Shown piece by piece: positions 16,531 through 26,131 of a DNA stretch of 40,169 nt. The translations under genes were made by a program, and so were the position numbers. The notes under the pieces are model-generated. The model saw only the letters and a list, made by a program, of their open reading frames with translations, did not search any database and was not told where the DNA came from. The first letter of the stretch is position 1. The number at the start of each line of letters is the position of its first letter. This stretch comes from Chitinophagaceae bacterium UBA1946 (GTDB lineage Bacteria; Bacteroidota; Bacteroidia; Chitinophagales; Chitinophagaceae): positions 1 to 40,169 of the forward strand of contig DDEU01000006.1 in assembly GCA_002336815.1 (NCBI GenBank), written 5' to 3'.

Positions 16531-19500
16531 ATGAACACCAATCAATTCAGTGCGTTGATGGCTACCCTCACCGGCCAGTTGCATAGCAGCAATACAGCAG
16601 ATGAAATGAACATCCAGCAACTGCAGGCAGCAATTGCTGCGGCGGTAATACACCAGGATCCGGCTGCTGTGCAAAGCCAGGATTTGCTGTTTGAAAAAAG
16701 CGACCTGTTTATGTCGGAGAACATTGAACCCGGCAGGCTGAAAAAGATAAAAGACTTACTGCCGCTCATCAGTGCTGAGAAAGCGTTTGCAGAAACCAAT
16801 GTGTTTGTAAGGAACGTTCCCATCAGGAGTACGCAGATCGCCGGAAGTATTACAGCAGCATCAGCAGGCGTAAGGGTCAACACCCTGGGACCTTTTGCAG
16901 ACATCAGCGGGCGTCTTCGCTGGTTTGATTTTGTGAAAGTAAAAAAACTGATCGCTTTATACATCCAGGGGCAGGCCATGCCGGTGATATTGTTTGATGC
17001 TACTTTTCAAAAACCGAGGTTTCAGCTTGTTAATGCCAAACCCGTAGAGATCACCAAAGCTTTTACTATAGATCCAGATTCGGTGTGGATTCACGGAAAA
17101 GTATTCTCCGCAACTGTGCCGGACGAATATTATTGCGGCCTCCGGGTTAAGGGTGGTAACATTACACTTGATACAGATCCGTTCATGTCCGGCGATCATC
17201 TTACCATCACAGCAGCAACAAAAATTACCTGCAATCTCAACCTGGAACAAAATGATGTGTTTGAGCAGGATGCCAGCAGTGAGTATGGAAAAGATGCCAG
17301 GAATGCGAATTTTCAATTACCCGATAACCTGCAGTTCAGTTTGGTGAATAATAACAGGCAACTCATCGCTGTTGGCAATTCATCCTGGAAAGTTTACGGG
17401 CAGCAAAGCGAATTTGTTTACCAGGGAGTACAGAACTGTGTGTACAATCCCTTTATTGGACGGGTAGCCATACCAATGCATTGTAATAGTGCATCCTTTA
17501 CCGTGAGTGATTGCCAGTCGCCATTTTTCAGTATCAGCGGAACTGCTGCCATCAACAACAGTTGGTGGGCATTGGCAGTTACAAAACTGGACATCGCAAA
17601 TCCGCTTGAAGCAGATGGCAACGGGGCATTGATTGTTGAATGTGCAAAAGGGTTGGATGCAAGATGGACCAACCTGCAAAACAAATTCATTTCATTCGGC
17701 AATCCATTTATACTCGGCGAGCCGGGCCGCATCGGCATTACCGATCTGCTGAGCGATGGCAGTGGCGCCTTTCAGCAATTTGATGGCTGGAAAGATGAAA
17801 TGAATCAATACGGAACAAGCTTTGAATGCAGGTATAATAAAAATGCCCTGCTCATTTTCAATACCGTTGCCAAAGGGGATGAACTGATTTTTGGTGTAAG
17901 CGACTGGAATATTAAAACAGATCGTCCCGTAAAAGTGAACGGCGAAGCTGTAGCAGTTAACACAAAAAACAGTGCCTTTATCATTGCCTTCAGTAAGTTA
18001 AAAACCCTGCTGCTGGTGATCGATGAAAACATATTGTGGGATAATAAATTACCGGCAGATCAAATCCCTCACGTGAAGCCTTATGCGCTGGCCATGCACA
18101 ATGCGTTGTTCACCGTGACTCCGCCGAACAGCCTGGTATTGTTTGCAGAAGCCACACCCGATTTAAAGGCATTGAAAAGGGGACAAATGTATTTGGGCTT
18201 TGGTTTGTTCAGCTATCTTCCCACACTGCCCGATCCTTATGCAGCCAACCTGGGTATTTTGAAAAGACAGTTTGAATCAGCCAACATTGCTGGCGCCGCT
18301 CTCACAGGAAAAAGATCCAGTCGGGTATGGCTCTGGCTCATCGGCCTGGTAAAATGGGAGCCTAAAGAAGAGGATAACTTTAAAGTGGGCGTATCCTTTC
18401 ATTTTGCACCACTTACAGCGCCATTGCAAGTTGAAAAAGAAACCAGGGATAGCCATGCAGATACACAACCCGGAACTTTTACGCCAATATTTACTACTGA
18501 TATCTTCAGCCATTTATCGGCGAACACGAATACTGCCCCGGCAACCGATCTTACCAACTTTGCCAGCGTAAATAACGATGTACGTCGGAGTGCCGTACGA
18601 AACCCGCTGGCGGCACTCAACCTTACAGATTTTGCATTGCTGGATGTAAGCAGTAAGGCCAACCAGATGGGCGTGGCTTATTCCAAACAAAGCAATGCGC
18701 TGCAAAATTTAATTGCACGCAAATACAAGATCAATATCAATGATGAGCACAACGCTACCGTTTTTCCCATCCAGGTAAGCGGGCTGGATGTGATCACCGC
18801 CGGCATGAATGCACAGGCCTTTACAGTGCCCTCTATTTCCTGGGAACCGGTATTTAATCTCACCAAACCAACACCTCCCAAACAGGACCCGCCGGTAGGG
18901 TTTAATTATTACGACAGTGATGGTGTTGCAACGAGGATCGGCAATTTAAGCAGGAAGCCGGTTACCTTGTCTCCCATACCAATGGCCAAATACCTGGTAG
19001 AAACTTATAAGCATAAAGAAGATGGAAAAACCTTTGCCATCTTTAACCTGCCCTTTGGTATGCTGGCGATCACCATTCTTGATAACCAGTCTGCACAGGC
19101 AGAAAAACCAACCATGGTAAGTACGAGCCCGGTATTTGAAAACTATATCAACGGTGGCATTCAACTGGAGATGACAGCCGGCACTTCTTTTAATACCAAT
19201 GATTCAGACAATATTTTTGAAGGCTTCACCATCCAGCTCATCAATATCAACAATGCAGATGGCAGCAGCGCCAATGCCAGTACACTCGGCATGGATGTGT
19301 GGACCATGTACAACGATGAGTTTTTAACCAATACCAGCAACCAGCAGGGCCGGCCTGCAGTACCGGTAAAAAATATCGGCATCAGTGGTTATGGTACCAG
19401 CATGTTCAGCGAATGGCAGAATAAGAATGTGCTCGTCGGCACCAGCCAGGCTTATTTCAATGTAGTAACCGGCCGCACCACTCATGAAGTAGTGCAGGTA

Positions 19501-21729
19501 AAAAGTAAGCTCTATGGCTGCGGTGCAGATGTGGTAAGAACGATCACCATCTTCCGGCTGGCCAACGGATATGTGGCAAGGATCGACAGTGGCTGGGAAT
19601 CGAGGAGTGATGGAAAGTATGATTTTATAGAACCACCTGCAGCCAATAATAAATTCACTTTTCACCCGGGTATTGTAAAGGGCTATTATAATATCAGGAA
19701 CATCCGGGAGTTGCCACAGTTACCACTTAAGATTGGTGTTGCCACCTTTTCTGCTGTAACCTATGATGCAGACATTGAACTGGAAAATGTATCAGAGGGT
19801 GGCCAGGGTGACAGGGTAAGCGCAAAATCTATACATGGTTACGTACAGTTGTTACCGTTAGGCAGGTATGTTGATGTGGCAGATTTTACAGCATTGCTCA
19901 AACATGAAAGTAATTCATTGGGGGGTCCCGTCAATTGTATTGTAAAAGTAGGAGGCACCAAACAGCGGATGAAGCTGGATAAAGTGGATGTAAGTGCAGC
20001 TGTTGATGCCGGTGGCAATCCCATCTTTGTTGCAGCGGCACGAGGTTCCGTCATTATGCCAAAAGACGGCAGCTGGACGATGGTGCAGCACCAGAGAGGA
20101 ACGGGTGAAGTAGCGCCGTTGCCAGAGCAGCTCAGCGTACCATTGATCCGCATTGGCGAGTGGGTAAAAGGCCAGGTAGTAAAACCTGCAGATATCAGCA
20201 ATCTCCTGCGGATAGCCCACCCTGAAGACCTGTTAAAACTTCCCGATGCCGGCACATTAAATTTTGGCTTTTTACAAAACATGGGTACACAAAAAGTGTT
20301 GTTCATGACGCCGGGATTTAAACAGGGCATCGATTCTTTATTAAGTAAAACTCCACCGTTGCTTGCCGATTCTTATCGCCTGCTGAACAGCAAGGGGATC
20401 TTCCCCAATATCGGCAATATTGAAAATGATTTCGGACAGGCCATCTCTTTACTCAAAGGCATTGGTGCCGGCAATAATCCACTGGATGCGTTCAATAAAA
20501 TTAATCTGCCTGATGCCGGTGATGTACTGAATGTGTTACAACTGAAGGTCAAAGAAGAAGCCGGTAAATTACTCGACCAGGGTTATGAACTGGCCAAGGG
20601 TGCGGTAAATGGTATCGCAGATAAAGCCATCAAATTCGACCTGCCCAATTTTGATTATCCATTGATCAATTTCCCGGGCAAACTGGTCATCGCCATTCAA
20701 TACAAAGCCAGCAGCAAACCAAAAGGACAAGCAGCTAAAAACTATGTAGGCAAATTTGATTTTGATGTGGATTCCTTTGCCGGTGATTTGGCTGATACCT
20801 GGAAGGGCCGGATGAATAACCTGGCCATGGTAGTATCCATCGGTCCGCTTACCGATGTGATGACCATCAAGGGAAATTTTAATTCGCAAAAAGGGAAAGA
20901 AGTTGATCTCGGCAGCAGCAGTGCCGGCGATGATCCTGCATTGAATTTACCCACGCCTGAAATTGAATTCAGTGATGCACTGGAGCCGGTGATAAAAATA
21001 CTGGAGATACTGGCATCGCTCAGTTCCGGTGATTATGGTGCTGCTCTAAAAAAGGGATTGAAGGTAGCCATGAGCAACAGCGCCAATATATGGGAATACA
21101 AGTTTGAAGCCACCAAGGATATTCCGCTGGTGCGCTTTCCGCCGCTGAAAGAAGCCTATGAGAATCCTGCAACGCCGTTAAAACTCGAGGCAAGTTTGTC
21201 CATCGGTGTTTTCTTTAATGCAGCATTAAAAGTCACTACCGATCCATCTCAATTATTACCAACCGCCGGTGGCTTCTTTACATTTCATGGAGGCCTGCAG
21301 GTAATGTGTGTGTCCGTTGGGGTGGGTACCATATACGCCGTGGGCAATGTAGATCTGAAGTTGGAAGCAGATACCAGTCCTAAAGTGGGTGTTACGCTCA
21401 AGTTTGGTTTTGGGGCACAGATCACTGTTGGTTTGCCTGTAGTAGGCCATGCCAGTGTATTATTCATGGTAGGTGTTGAGATCTATGCAGATAGTGGTGC
21501 CGTGGTAAGGATCACCGCCTTTATGCTGTTCAAAGGACAGGCAGAATTACTCGGCGGACTGGTATCGGTTACCATCACCATTGAAGCGAAGGGCTCTGTT
21601 GAAAAATCAGGCGCCGGCGCACCGGCCAATTGCAAGGCGCAGGTAACCTTCGCCATTGATATCAGCATCTTCCTCATTATTGATATCAGCTTCAGCGAAA
21701 GCTGGGAAGAAAGCAGGCAGATCGCATAG
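16531..21729 (+). CDS. very large protein of unknown function (1732 aa)
   Basis: I do not recognise this protein. There is no signal peptide (MNTNQFSALMATLTGQ), no lipobox and no clear transmembrane helices, so it appears cytoplasmic or exported by a non-classical route. It has no obvious enzyme motif. Composition is that of a large beta-rich protein. The C-terminal 200 residues (about 1530-1720) are a series of alternating hydrophobic, glycine-containing strands (VSVGVGTIYAVG, GVTLKFGFGAQITVGLPVVG) that look like a repetitive beta-sheet domain. Residues around 1370-1420 are helical (VLNVLQLKVKEEAGKLLDQG). It is followed after 38 bp by another giant gene on the same strand, and the pair ends at one terminator. 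Structural or toxin-like functions are possible, but none is shown. Confidence 0.8.
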   Translation: MNTNQFSALMATLTGQLHSSNTADEMNIQQLQAAIAAAVIHQDPAAVQSQDLLFEKSDLFMSENIEPGRLKKIKDLLPLISAEKAFAETNVFVRNVPIRSTQIAGSITAASAGVRVNTLGPFADISGRLRWFDFVKVKKLIALYIQGQAMPVILFDATFQKPRFQLVNAKPVEITKAFTIDPDSVWIHGKVFSATVPDEYYCGLRVKGGNITLDTDPFMSGDHLTITAATKITCNLNLEQNDVFEQDASSEYGKDARNANFQLPDNLQFSLVNNNRQLIAVGNSSWKVYGQQSEFVYQGVQNCVYNPFIGRVAIPMHCNSASFTVSDCQSPFFSISGTAAINNSWWALAVTKLDIANPLEADGNGALIVECAKGLDARWTNLQNKFISFGNPFILGEPGRIGITDLLSDGSGAFQQFDGWKDEMNQYGTSFECRYNKNALLIFNTVAKGDELIFGVSDWNIKTDRPVKVNGEAVAVNTKNSAFIIAFSKLKTLLLVIDENILWDNKLPADQIPHVKPYALAMHNALFTVTPPNSLVLFAEATPDLKALKRGQMYLGFGLFSYLPTLPDPYAANLGILKRQFESANIAGAALTGKRSSRVWLWLIGLVKWEPKEEDNFKVGVSFHFAPLTAPLQVEKETRDSHADTQPGTFTPIFTTDIFSHLSANTNTAPATDLTNFASVNNDVRRSAVRNPLAALNLTDFALLDVSSKANQMGVAYSKQSNALQNLIARKYKININDEHNATVFPIQVSGLDVITAGMNAQAFTVPSISWEPVFNLTKPTPPKQDPPVGFNYYDSDGVATRIGNLSRKPVTLSPIPMAKYLVETYKHKEDGKTFAIFNLPFGMLAITILDNQSAQAEKPTMVSTSPVFENYINGGIQLEMTAGTSFNTNDSDNIFEGFTIQLININNADGSSANASTLGMDVWTMYNDEFLTNTSNQQGRPAVPVKNIGISGYGTSMFSEWQNKNVLVGTSQAYFNVVTGRTTHEVVQVKSKLYGCGADVVRTITIFRLANGYVARIDSGWESRSDGKYDFIEPPAANNKFTFHPGIVKGYYNIRNIRELPQLPLKIGVATFSAVTYDADIELENVSEGGQGDRVSAKSIHGYVQLLPLGRYVDVADFTALLKHESNSLGGPVNCIVKVGGTKQRMKLDKVDVSAAVDAGGNPIFVAAARGSVIMPKDGSWTMVQHQRGTGEVAPLPEQLSVPLIRIGEWVKGQVVKPADISNLLRIAHPEDLLKLPDAGTLNFGFLQNMGTQKVLFMTPGFKQGIDSLLSKTPPLLADSYRLLNSKGIFPNIGNIENDFGQAISLLKGIGAGNNPLDAFNKINLPDAGDVLNVLQLKVKEEAGKLLDQGYELAKGAVNGIADKAIKFDLPNFDYPLINFPGKLVIAIQYKASSKPKGQAAKNYVGKFDFDVDSFAGDLADTWKGRMNNLAMVVSIGPLTDVMTIKGNFNSQKGKEVDLGSSSAGDDPALNLPTPEIEFSDALEPVIKILEILASLSSGDYGAALKKGLKVAMSNSANIWEYKFEATKDIPLVRFPPLKEAYENPATPLKLEASLSIGVFFNAALKVTTDPSQLLPTAGGFFTFHGGLQVMCVSVGVGTIYAVGNVDLKLEADTSPKVGVTLKFGFGAQITVGLPVVGHASVLFMVGVEIYADSGAVVRITAFMLFKGQAELLGGLVSVTITIEAKGSVEKSGAGAPANCKAQVTFAIDISIFLIIDISFSESWEESRQIA

Positions 21730-21767
21730 GCAGGAAACGCTATTTCTAAAAAATTAAATTCATTGAT

Positions 21768-24700
21768 ATGGCATTCGAACAAACAAGATTCACCCTGATG
21801 GCATTGCCCCAAAGCGTAGATGCAGCAGGTGTTTTATCACTCAACATCGTATTCATTCCAAGAAATATCAATCCGCTGCTGGAAGTAAATACTATTTATG
21901 GTGCCGGCAATAAAGCCAAACCGTTTGTAACCGTGCAGCCGCAATTTGATATCATGGTGGTGAATAATCCTGATGAATTCCCGGGTAAGGTAGCTGCCAA
22001 CGAAAGGGCGCAGGATCCTATCAATCCGCTTGCTTATTCAGCAATTGCAACCGACATTTACACTACGCTGAGAGATGCCAAAGATGGTGATGGCAACCCC
22101 AAATATTTTGATATTGACGAAAGCCGCAGCTCCGACAATGCAGCCGTAGATCCCAAACACCGGGCACCCAAAGCCGCTCTTAACAGGGACCTGGCGGTTA
22201 GAAAATACCTTCCCCTGAGTTACCGTAACGCTTTCAACTTCACCTCGCCACGCATTAAAAATGCAGTTACAGATGACAGTTACCATTGTGCCATGAGAGA
22301 TCAAACACCGCCTAAGCCCTTTGTAAAAGACAGTAAGATCAGTTGGGGTAAAGTGTACGCACATTTAATGCGGCAGCCGCTGATGGCAACGCAGGCAGGA
22401 CTCATTTATCAAACAAGCATCCAGTTGCAGGCGGGTGATTTTGAAAAAGGAGGCTGGATATATGTAGACCTAAAAAAAGACACGGATTATTATGCCGAAC
22501 AAAATGCTTCCATCATTGCAGGCACTGATCCTTTTATTAAACGATACGGAGCCCGTATCCCCATCATAAAAAATGGAGAAGCAAGAAACCTGTTTGCGGC
22601 TGTGTTATTCCCGGTGATGAAACCGCTGGAGCCACCAACCGGCATCTATGATGAACTGTACATTGAAGCCGCCCGTTTTAATGAAGGTTTTGCTACTATT
22701 GTGCATGCCAACCAGCCCGTAAGCGGTAATTTATTGCAGGAGGAACAGGATGGTTTTCATCCGCAGAAAGAAGCAGGCATACGCCTGGGTTGGGAAGATG
22801 AACAAATACTGATCTGGTACCTGCGCCAGATGGCGGTTGATGCCAATGCTACCGAAAGGCTGGATGCACCGCTGGGCATTACGGGCTACCAGGTAGATGT
22901 AAAGAAAACTTCAGCAGGCGATGATGCCTGGGAATCGCTGACTGCAGCAAGAAGCAACGGACCCTTGCAACTGGAAGGAATTGATATTGGCGAATACGAT
23001 GGAGAACTGCCTTACCAGGTGTATCCCACAAAAATTTATGATGGCAATGATGACAGTAATAATTACTGGCTGCCCATGTATTTTGCCAACTGGAACAACA
23101 GCTCTATTGTACTGCCCGATAAAACGGCGGCGCTTATTTACCAGAACAGCGCAGAAAAAAACACACCCGTAGCTGTTAGTGATACCTACCTGCCTGTTGA
23201 AACAAACACCAAACTGGTTTATGGCAATGAATATGATTTCAGGATCAGGCTGGCCGATATCAGTGGTGGCTGCCCTTCACCTGCTGCCGCAACGCCGGAA
23301 AATTTTGCGGTGAGTGGCATTGCTAAAACCATGTTTAAAAGATACGTGGCACCACATGCGGTTACTGTTTTAAATGAAGCCGATATCACCGTTAATACAG
23401 ATGATCATAATTTCAACGGTAATGCTTTCCGGTTGTCAAGACCGGTATTGGGCTATCCTGCTGTTGTTTACACCGGGAGATATACAGATGTTATCAGTAA
23501 GCTGGCGCAATCGGTGCAGGACCTGCTGGCATTACAGGTTTCATCAGGCGGTACTGCCGGCGCAAAAGCTTACGGCATACCAGATCCTGATGTGGTAAGT
23601 GTAGAGATAAAAGTTGAAGTGGAAACATTGCAGATGGACAACCTGGCCAGTGATGATGGGCGTGAGCACTATATTACGTTGTACAAAACCCAGCGTAATT
23701 TTATCGATTTTGATGAGAATGATGCCACCGGTGAAATTGAAGTACCCATCTCTTTTAAAGATGTGAAAGCGCTGGACCTTACCAACACGGCTACTCCATT
23801 CCCGGAAGCTGCCGATAATAATTTTATACTACAAACAGCTGGTGAGATCATCCTGCCAACGGCAAGGAATATCCGCATTACACTGCGGCCGGTGGGAGAA
23901 GAGAAACCCAATTACTGGGGCAATCGAAACAGTAAGAACAGCGACCTCGATTCCCGTTTTGGTAAAACAACGGTCATCCGCATGCGCCGGGAATCGCTTC
24001 AGGAGCAGGATATTTTTACCGATACGGCTAATCCAAAAACATTGCAGGGTATCTACCTGCAGCCAGATCCTGTCACCATGAATCTCGATCCCATTTTCTT
24101 TAAAGCTTTGCAGGGTGGAACAGAACAGTTGCCCGGTATTGTGCATCGCCTCGCCAGTCAGCTCGATGTGCAGGCAAAAGAGCTCACCCTCAATGCAGCC
24201 AATGGCGAACGGCTGCAGTTTTGGTGCAGCAGCATGCTCCGCCATAGTATGGCGCCCGATAACAGCAGCATCACTTTTTCCAATAAAAATGAATTGCATG
24301 ATCACTGGTTAGTTGCTACCACTTTGTTTATCGACCGGGACTGGAGTTGGGATAGCTTAGATGCCAGCAGTTTTTATATCAGCAGGAGAAGAAAAATGGG
24401 TGCAGATAATATTCCATTGGGAAATAAAGTCTATGATTTTATCGGCGATCTCGAATTAAAAAAGACGGCTTCCTTCCAGGCCATCCAGGCAGGAAAAGAC
24501 GGGCTGGTGCACCGTGAATACACAAGGATCATTTTGATAGATGTGGTAGATATCAAACCGGCCATTGGCGCCCTGCCCGATACCATTGAACTGCAGTACA
24601 GCATCAAACCAAAATTCAGGACTGGGCATACGCCAGCCAGCAGCGCTTTTGAAACGAAGCCCATCATCCTGCCCACTACCATCAACCCAACACAAATACC

Positions 24701-25898
24701 AAAACTGCTGGCGGCCGGTATAGCATTGAGTCCGTATAACAGGAATAAAAAATATTCTGCTACCGAAGTAAGAACAAGGTATCTCTGGCTGGAATTTGAT
24801 AAAGCACCGGTTGACAAACACGATGGCATTTTTTGCCGGGTACTGGCCTATAGCCCAGATCAGCTCATCAGCAATAATCACCCTTCACTGATGTTGATAC
24901 CCAAAGAACCATCCCTCACACTCAACCCTGAATACATCCGGGTGGTTACTCCCGACAGTGCACATGATCACAGCGGGCTGGAAGCCATGCAGCTGATGGA
25001 AAAGTCGGTAGATACCCAACGGCATTTTTATTTATTACCATTGCCACCCGGTCTGCATCACGAAAGCCCAGAGCTGTTTGGCATGTTCACTTATGAATTT
25101 CGCTATGGCCATACCGACAAGATCTGGAGTACCGCACAGGGAAGATTTGGCCGGCCATTGAGGGTTGCAGGCCTGCAGCATCCTGCACCGGCACTTACCT
25201 GTTTGCTCAACAGGGATGAATCTGTGATCACGGTGAATGCGCCTTTTGCAACGGCCGTTTTCAATGGAAAGAATGTGACAGCTTCACCACCCCATACCAG
25301 TATCTGGGCCTTGTTATATGCACAGGTAAAACAGGCGGATGGGCTTGATTACAGGAATATCTTACTCAGTGAAATAGAATTGAAACCGCAACGGAAACGT
25401 AACCGGGAACTGCTGATGCAGGAGATACAACTGTCGCTGGAACAGAAGAACCGGGTATACGAAAAGAAAGGATTACCTGTAGTAGAGATTACGACAGAGT
25501 TGTTGCAGCAAAATGTCTTTCAGCAGGTAGCATGGGAAAAAGAAAGTACACAACAGGCTTTTGGCCGCTGGAGCAATAAAGAAGTGGAAGAACTGCTGGA
25601 CTTGTATGGGCTGCCGGTTGATTCATCGCTGAGTATTTTGTGCGTGGAAGTGTTTGGCCACATCACCAATGCCTTTGAGCACATCAGTGATTTCGGCCGC
25701 CACAAGGATGAGCTGGTAGAACAGGCTTCGGTAGTATTCAATGATGAGGTTGGGCATGAAGTGCAGCGTAACCTCCGGGAGGTACAGCAACCGGAAGCCT
25801 CTACCGGTATGGATCCGCTGAATAGCCAGTTGGGTTTGTACAGGATACTGCGGACCTCACCACTCACGGAAGTTCCGTTTATTTGTTGTACGGAGTAA
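21768..25898 (+). CDS. very large protein of unknown function (1376 aa)
   Basis: I do not recognise this protein. The N-terminus (MAFEQTRFTLMALPQS) has no signal peptide and there are no clear membrane segments. The sequence is mixed and beta-rich with many aromatic residues and aspartates, without simple repeats. The last 150 residues are more helical and charged (LLMQEIQLSLEQKNR and EVEELLDLYGLPVD regions). It is the second gene of a two-gene unit with the 1732-aa protein (38-bp gap) and is closed by a strong terminator. The pair probably acts together, for example as parts of one large assembly, but nothing in the sequence names the assembly. Confidence 0.8.
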   Translation: MAFEQTRFTLMALPQSVDAAGVLSLNIVFIPRNINPLLEVNTIYGAGNKAKPFVTVQPQFDIMVVNNPDEFPGKVAANERAQDPINPLAYSAIATDIYTTLRDAKDGDGNPKYFDIDESRSSDNAAVDPKHRAPKAALNRDLAVRKYLPLSYRNAFNFTSPRIKNAVTDDSYHCAMRDQTPPKPFVKDSKISWGKVYAHLMRQPLMATQAGLIYQTSIQLQAGDFEKGGWIYVDLKKDTDYYAEQNASIIAGTDPFIKRYGARIPIIKNGEARNLFAAVLFPVMKPLEPPTGIYDELYIEAARFNEGFATIVHANQPVSGNLLQEEQDGFHPQKEAGIRLGWEDEQILIWYLRQMAVDANATERLDAPLGITGYQVDVKKTSAGDDAWESLTAARSNGPLQLEGIDIGEYDGELPYQVYPTKIYDGNDDSNNYWLPMYFANWNNSSIVLPDKTAALIYQNSAEKNTPVAVSDTYLPVETNTKLVYGNEYDFRIRLADISGGCPSPAAATPENFAVSGIAKTMFKRYVAPHAVTVLNEADITVNTDDHNFNGNAFRLSRPVLGYPAVVYTGRYTDVISKLAQSVQDLLALQVSSGGTAGAKAYGIPDPDVVSVEIKVEVETLQMDNLASDDGREHYITLYKTQRNFIDFDENDATGEIEVPISFKDVKALDLTNTATPFPEAADNNFILQTAGEIILPTARNIRITLRPVGEEKPNYWGNRNSKNSDLDSRFGKTTVIRMRRESLQEQDIFTDTANPKTLQGIYLQPDPVTMNLDPIFFKALQGGTEQLPGIVHRLASQLDVQAKELTLNAANGERLQFWCSSMLRHSMAPDNSSITFSNKNELHDHWLVATTLFIDRDWSWDSLDASSFYISRRRKMGADNIPLGNKVYDFIGDLELKKTASFQAIQAGKDGLVHREYTRIILIDVVDIKPAIGALPDTIELQYSIKPKFRTGHTPASSAFETKPIILPTTINPTQIPKLLAAGIALSPYNRNKKYSATEVRTRYLWLEFDKAPVDKHDGIFCRVLAYSPDQLISNNHPSLMLIPKEPSLTLNPEYIRVVTPDSAHDHSGLEAMQLMEKSVDTQRHFYLLPLPPGLHHESPELFGMFTYEFRYGHTDKIWSTAQGRFGRPLRVAGLQHPAPALTCLLNRDESVITVNAPFATAVFNGKNVTASPPHTSIWALLYAQVKQADGLDYRNILLSEIELKPQRKRNRELLMQEIQLSLEQKNRVYEKKGLPVVEITTELLQQNVFQQVAWEKESTQQAFGRWSNKEVEELLDLYGLPVDSSLSILCVEVFGHITNAFEHISDFGRHKDELVEQASVVFNDEVGHEVQRNLREVQQPEASTGMDPLNSQLGLYRILRTSPLTEVPFICCTE

Positions 25899-25918
25899 GA
25901 GGAGATTTTATAAGAAGC

Positions 25919-25960
25919 GAAATCGTTCAGGAAGTATGTTCTCCTGGACGATTTCTTTTT
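25919..25960 (+). terminator. strong rho-independent terminator of the giant-gene pair
   Basis: Arms GAAATCGTTCAGGA (25919-25932) and TCCTGGACGATTTC (25942-25955) form 14 pairs, one of them G-T, with a 9-nt loop and then TTTTT. It starts 20 nt after the stop codon. Confidence 0.85.
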
Positions 25961-26131
25961 AGAGGAAGGCTGCACAATCGTTCGCTATAGAAAGGAAAGT
26001 TGATTCACTTAATGTTAAGATTGTTTCAGAACTATTCTGTGAGTGCAATTAATTCTGCTAAAATTATCTTTAGATCCTTCCCTTTATTTATCGCTTTTGC
26101 TTTAACTTTCCCTCTCAATCAATTTTAACCC

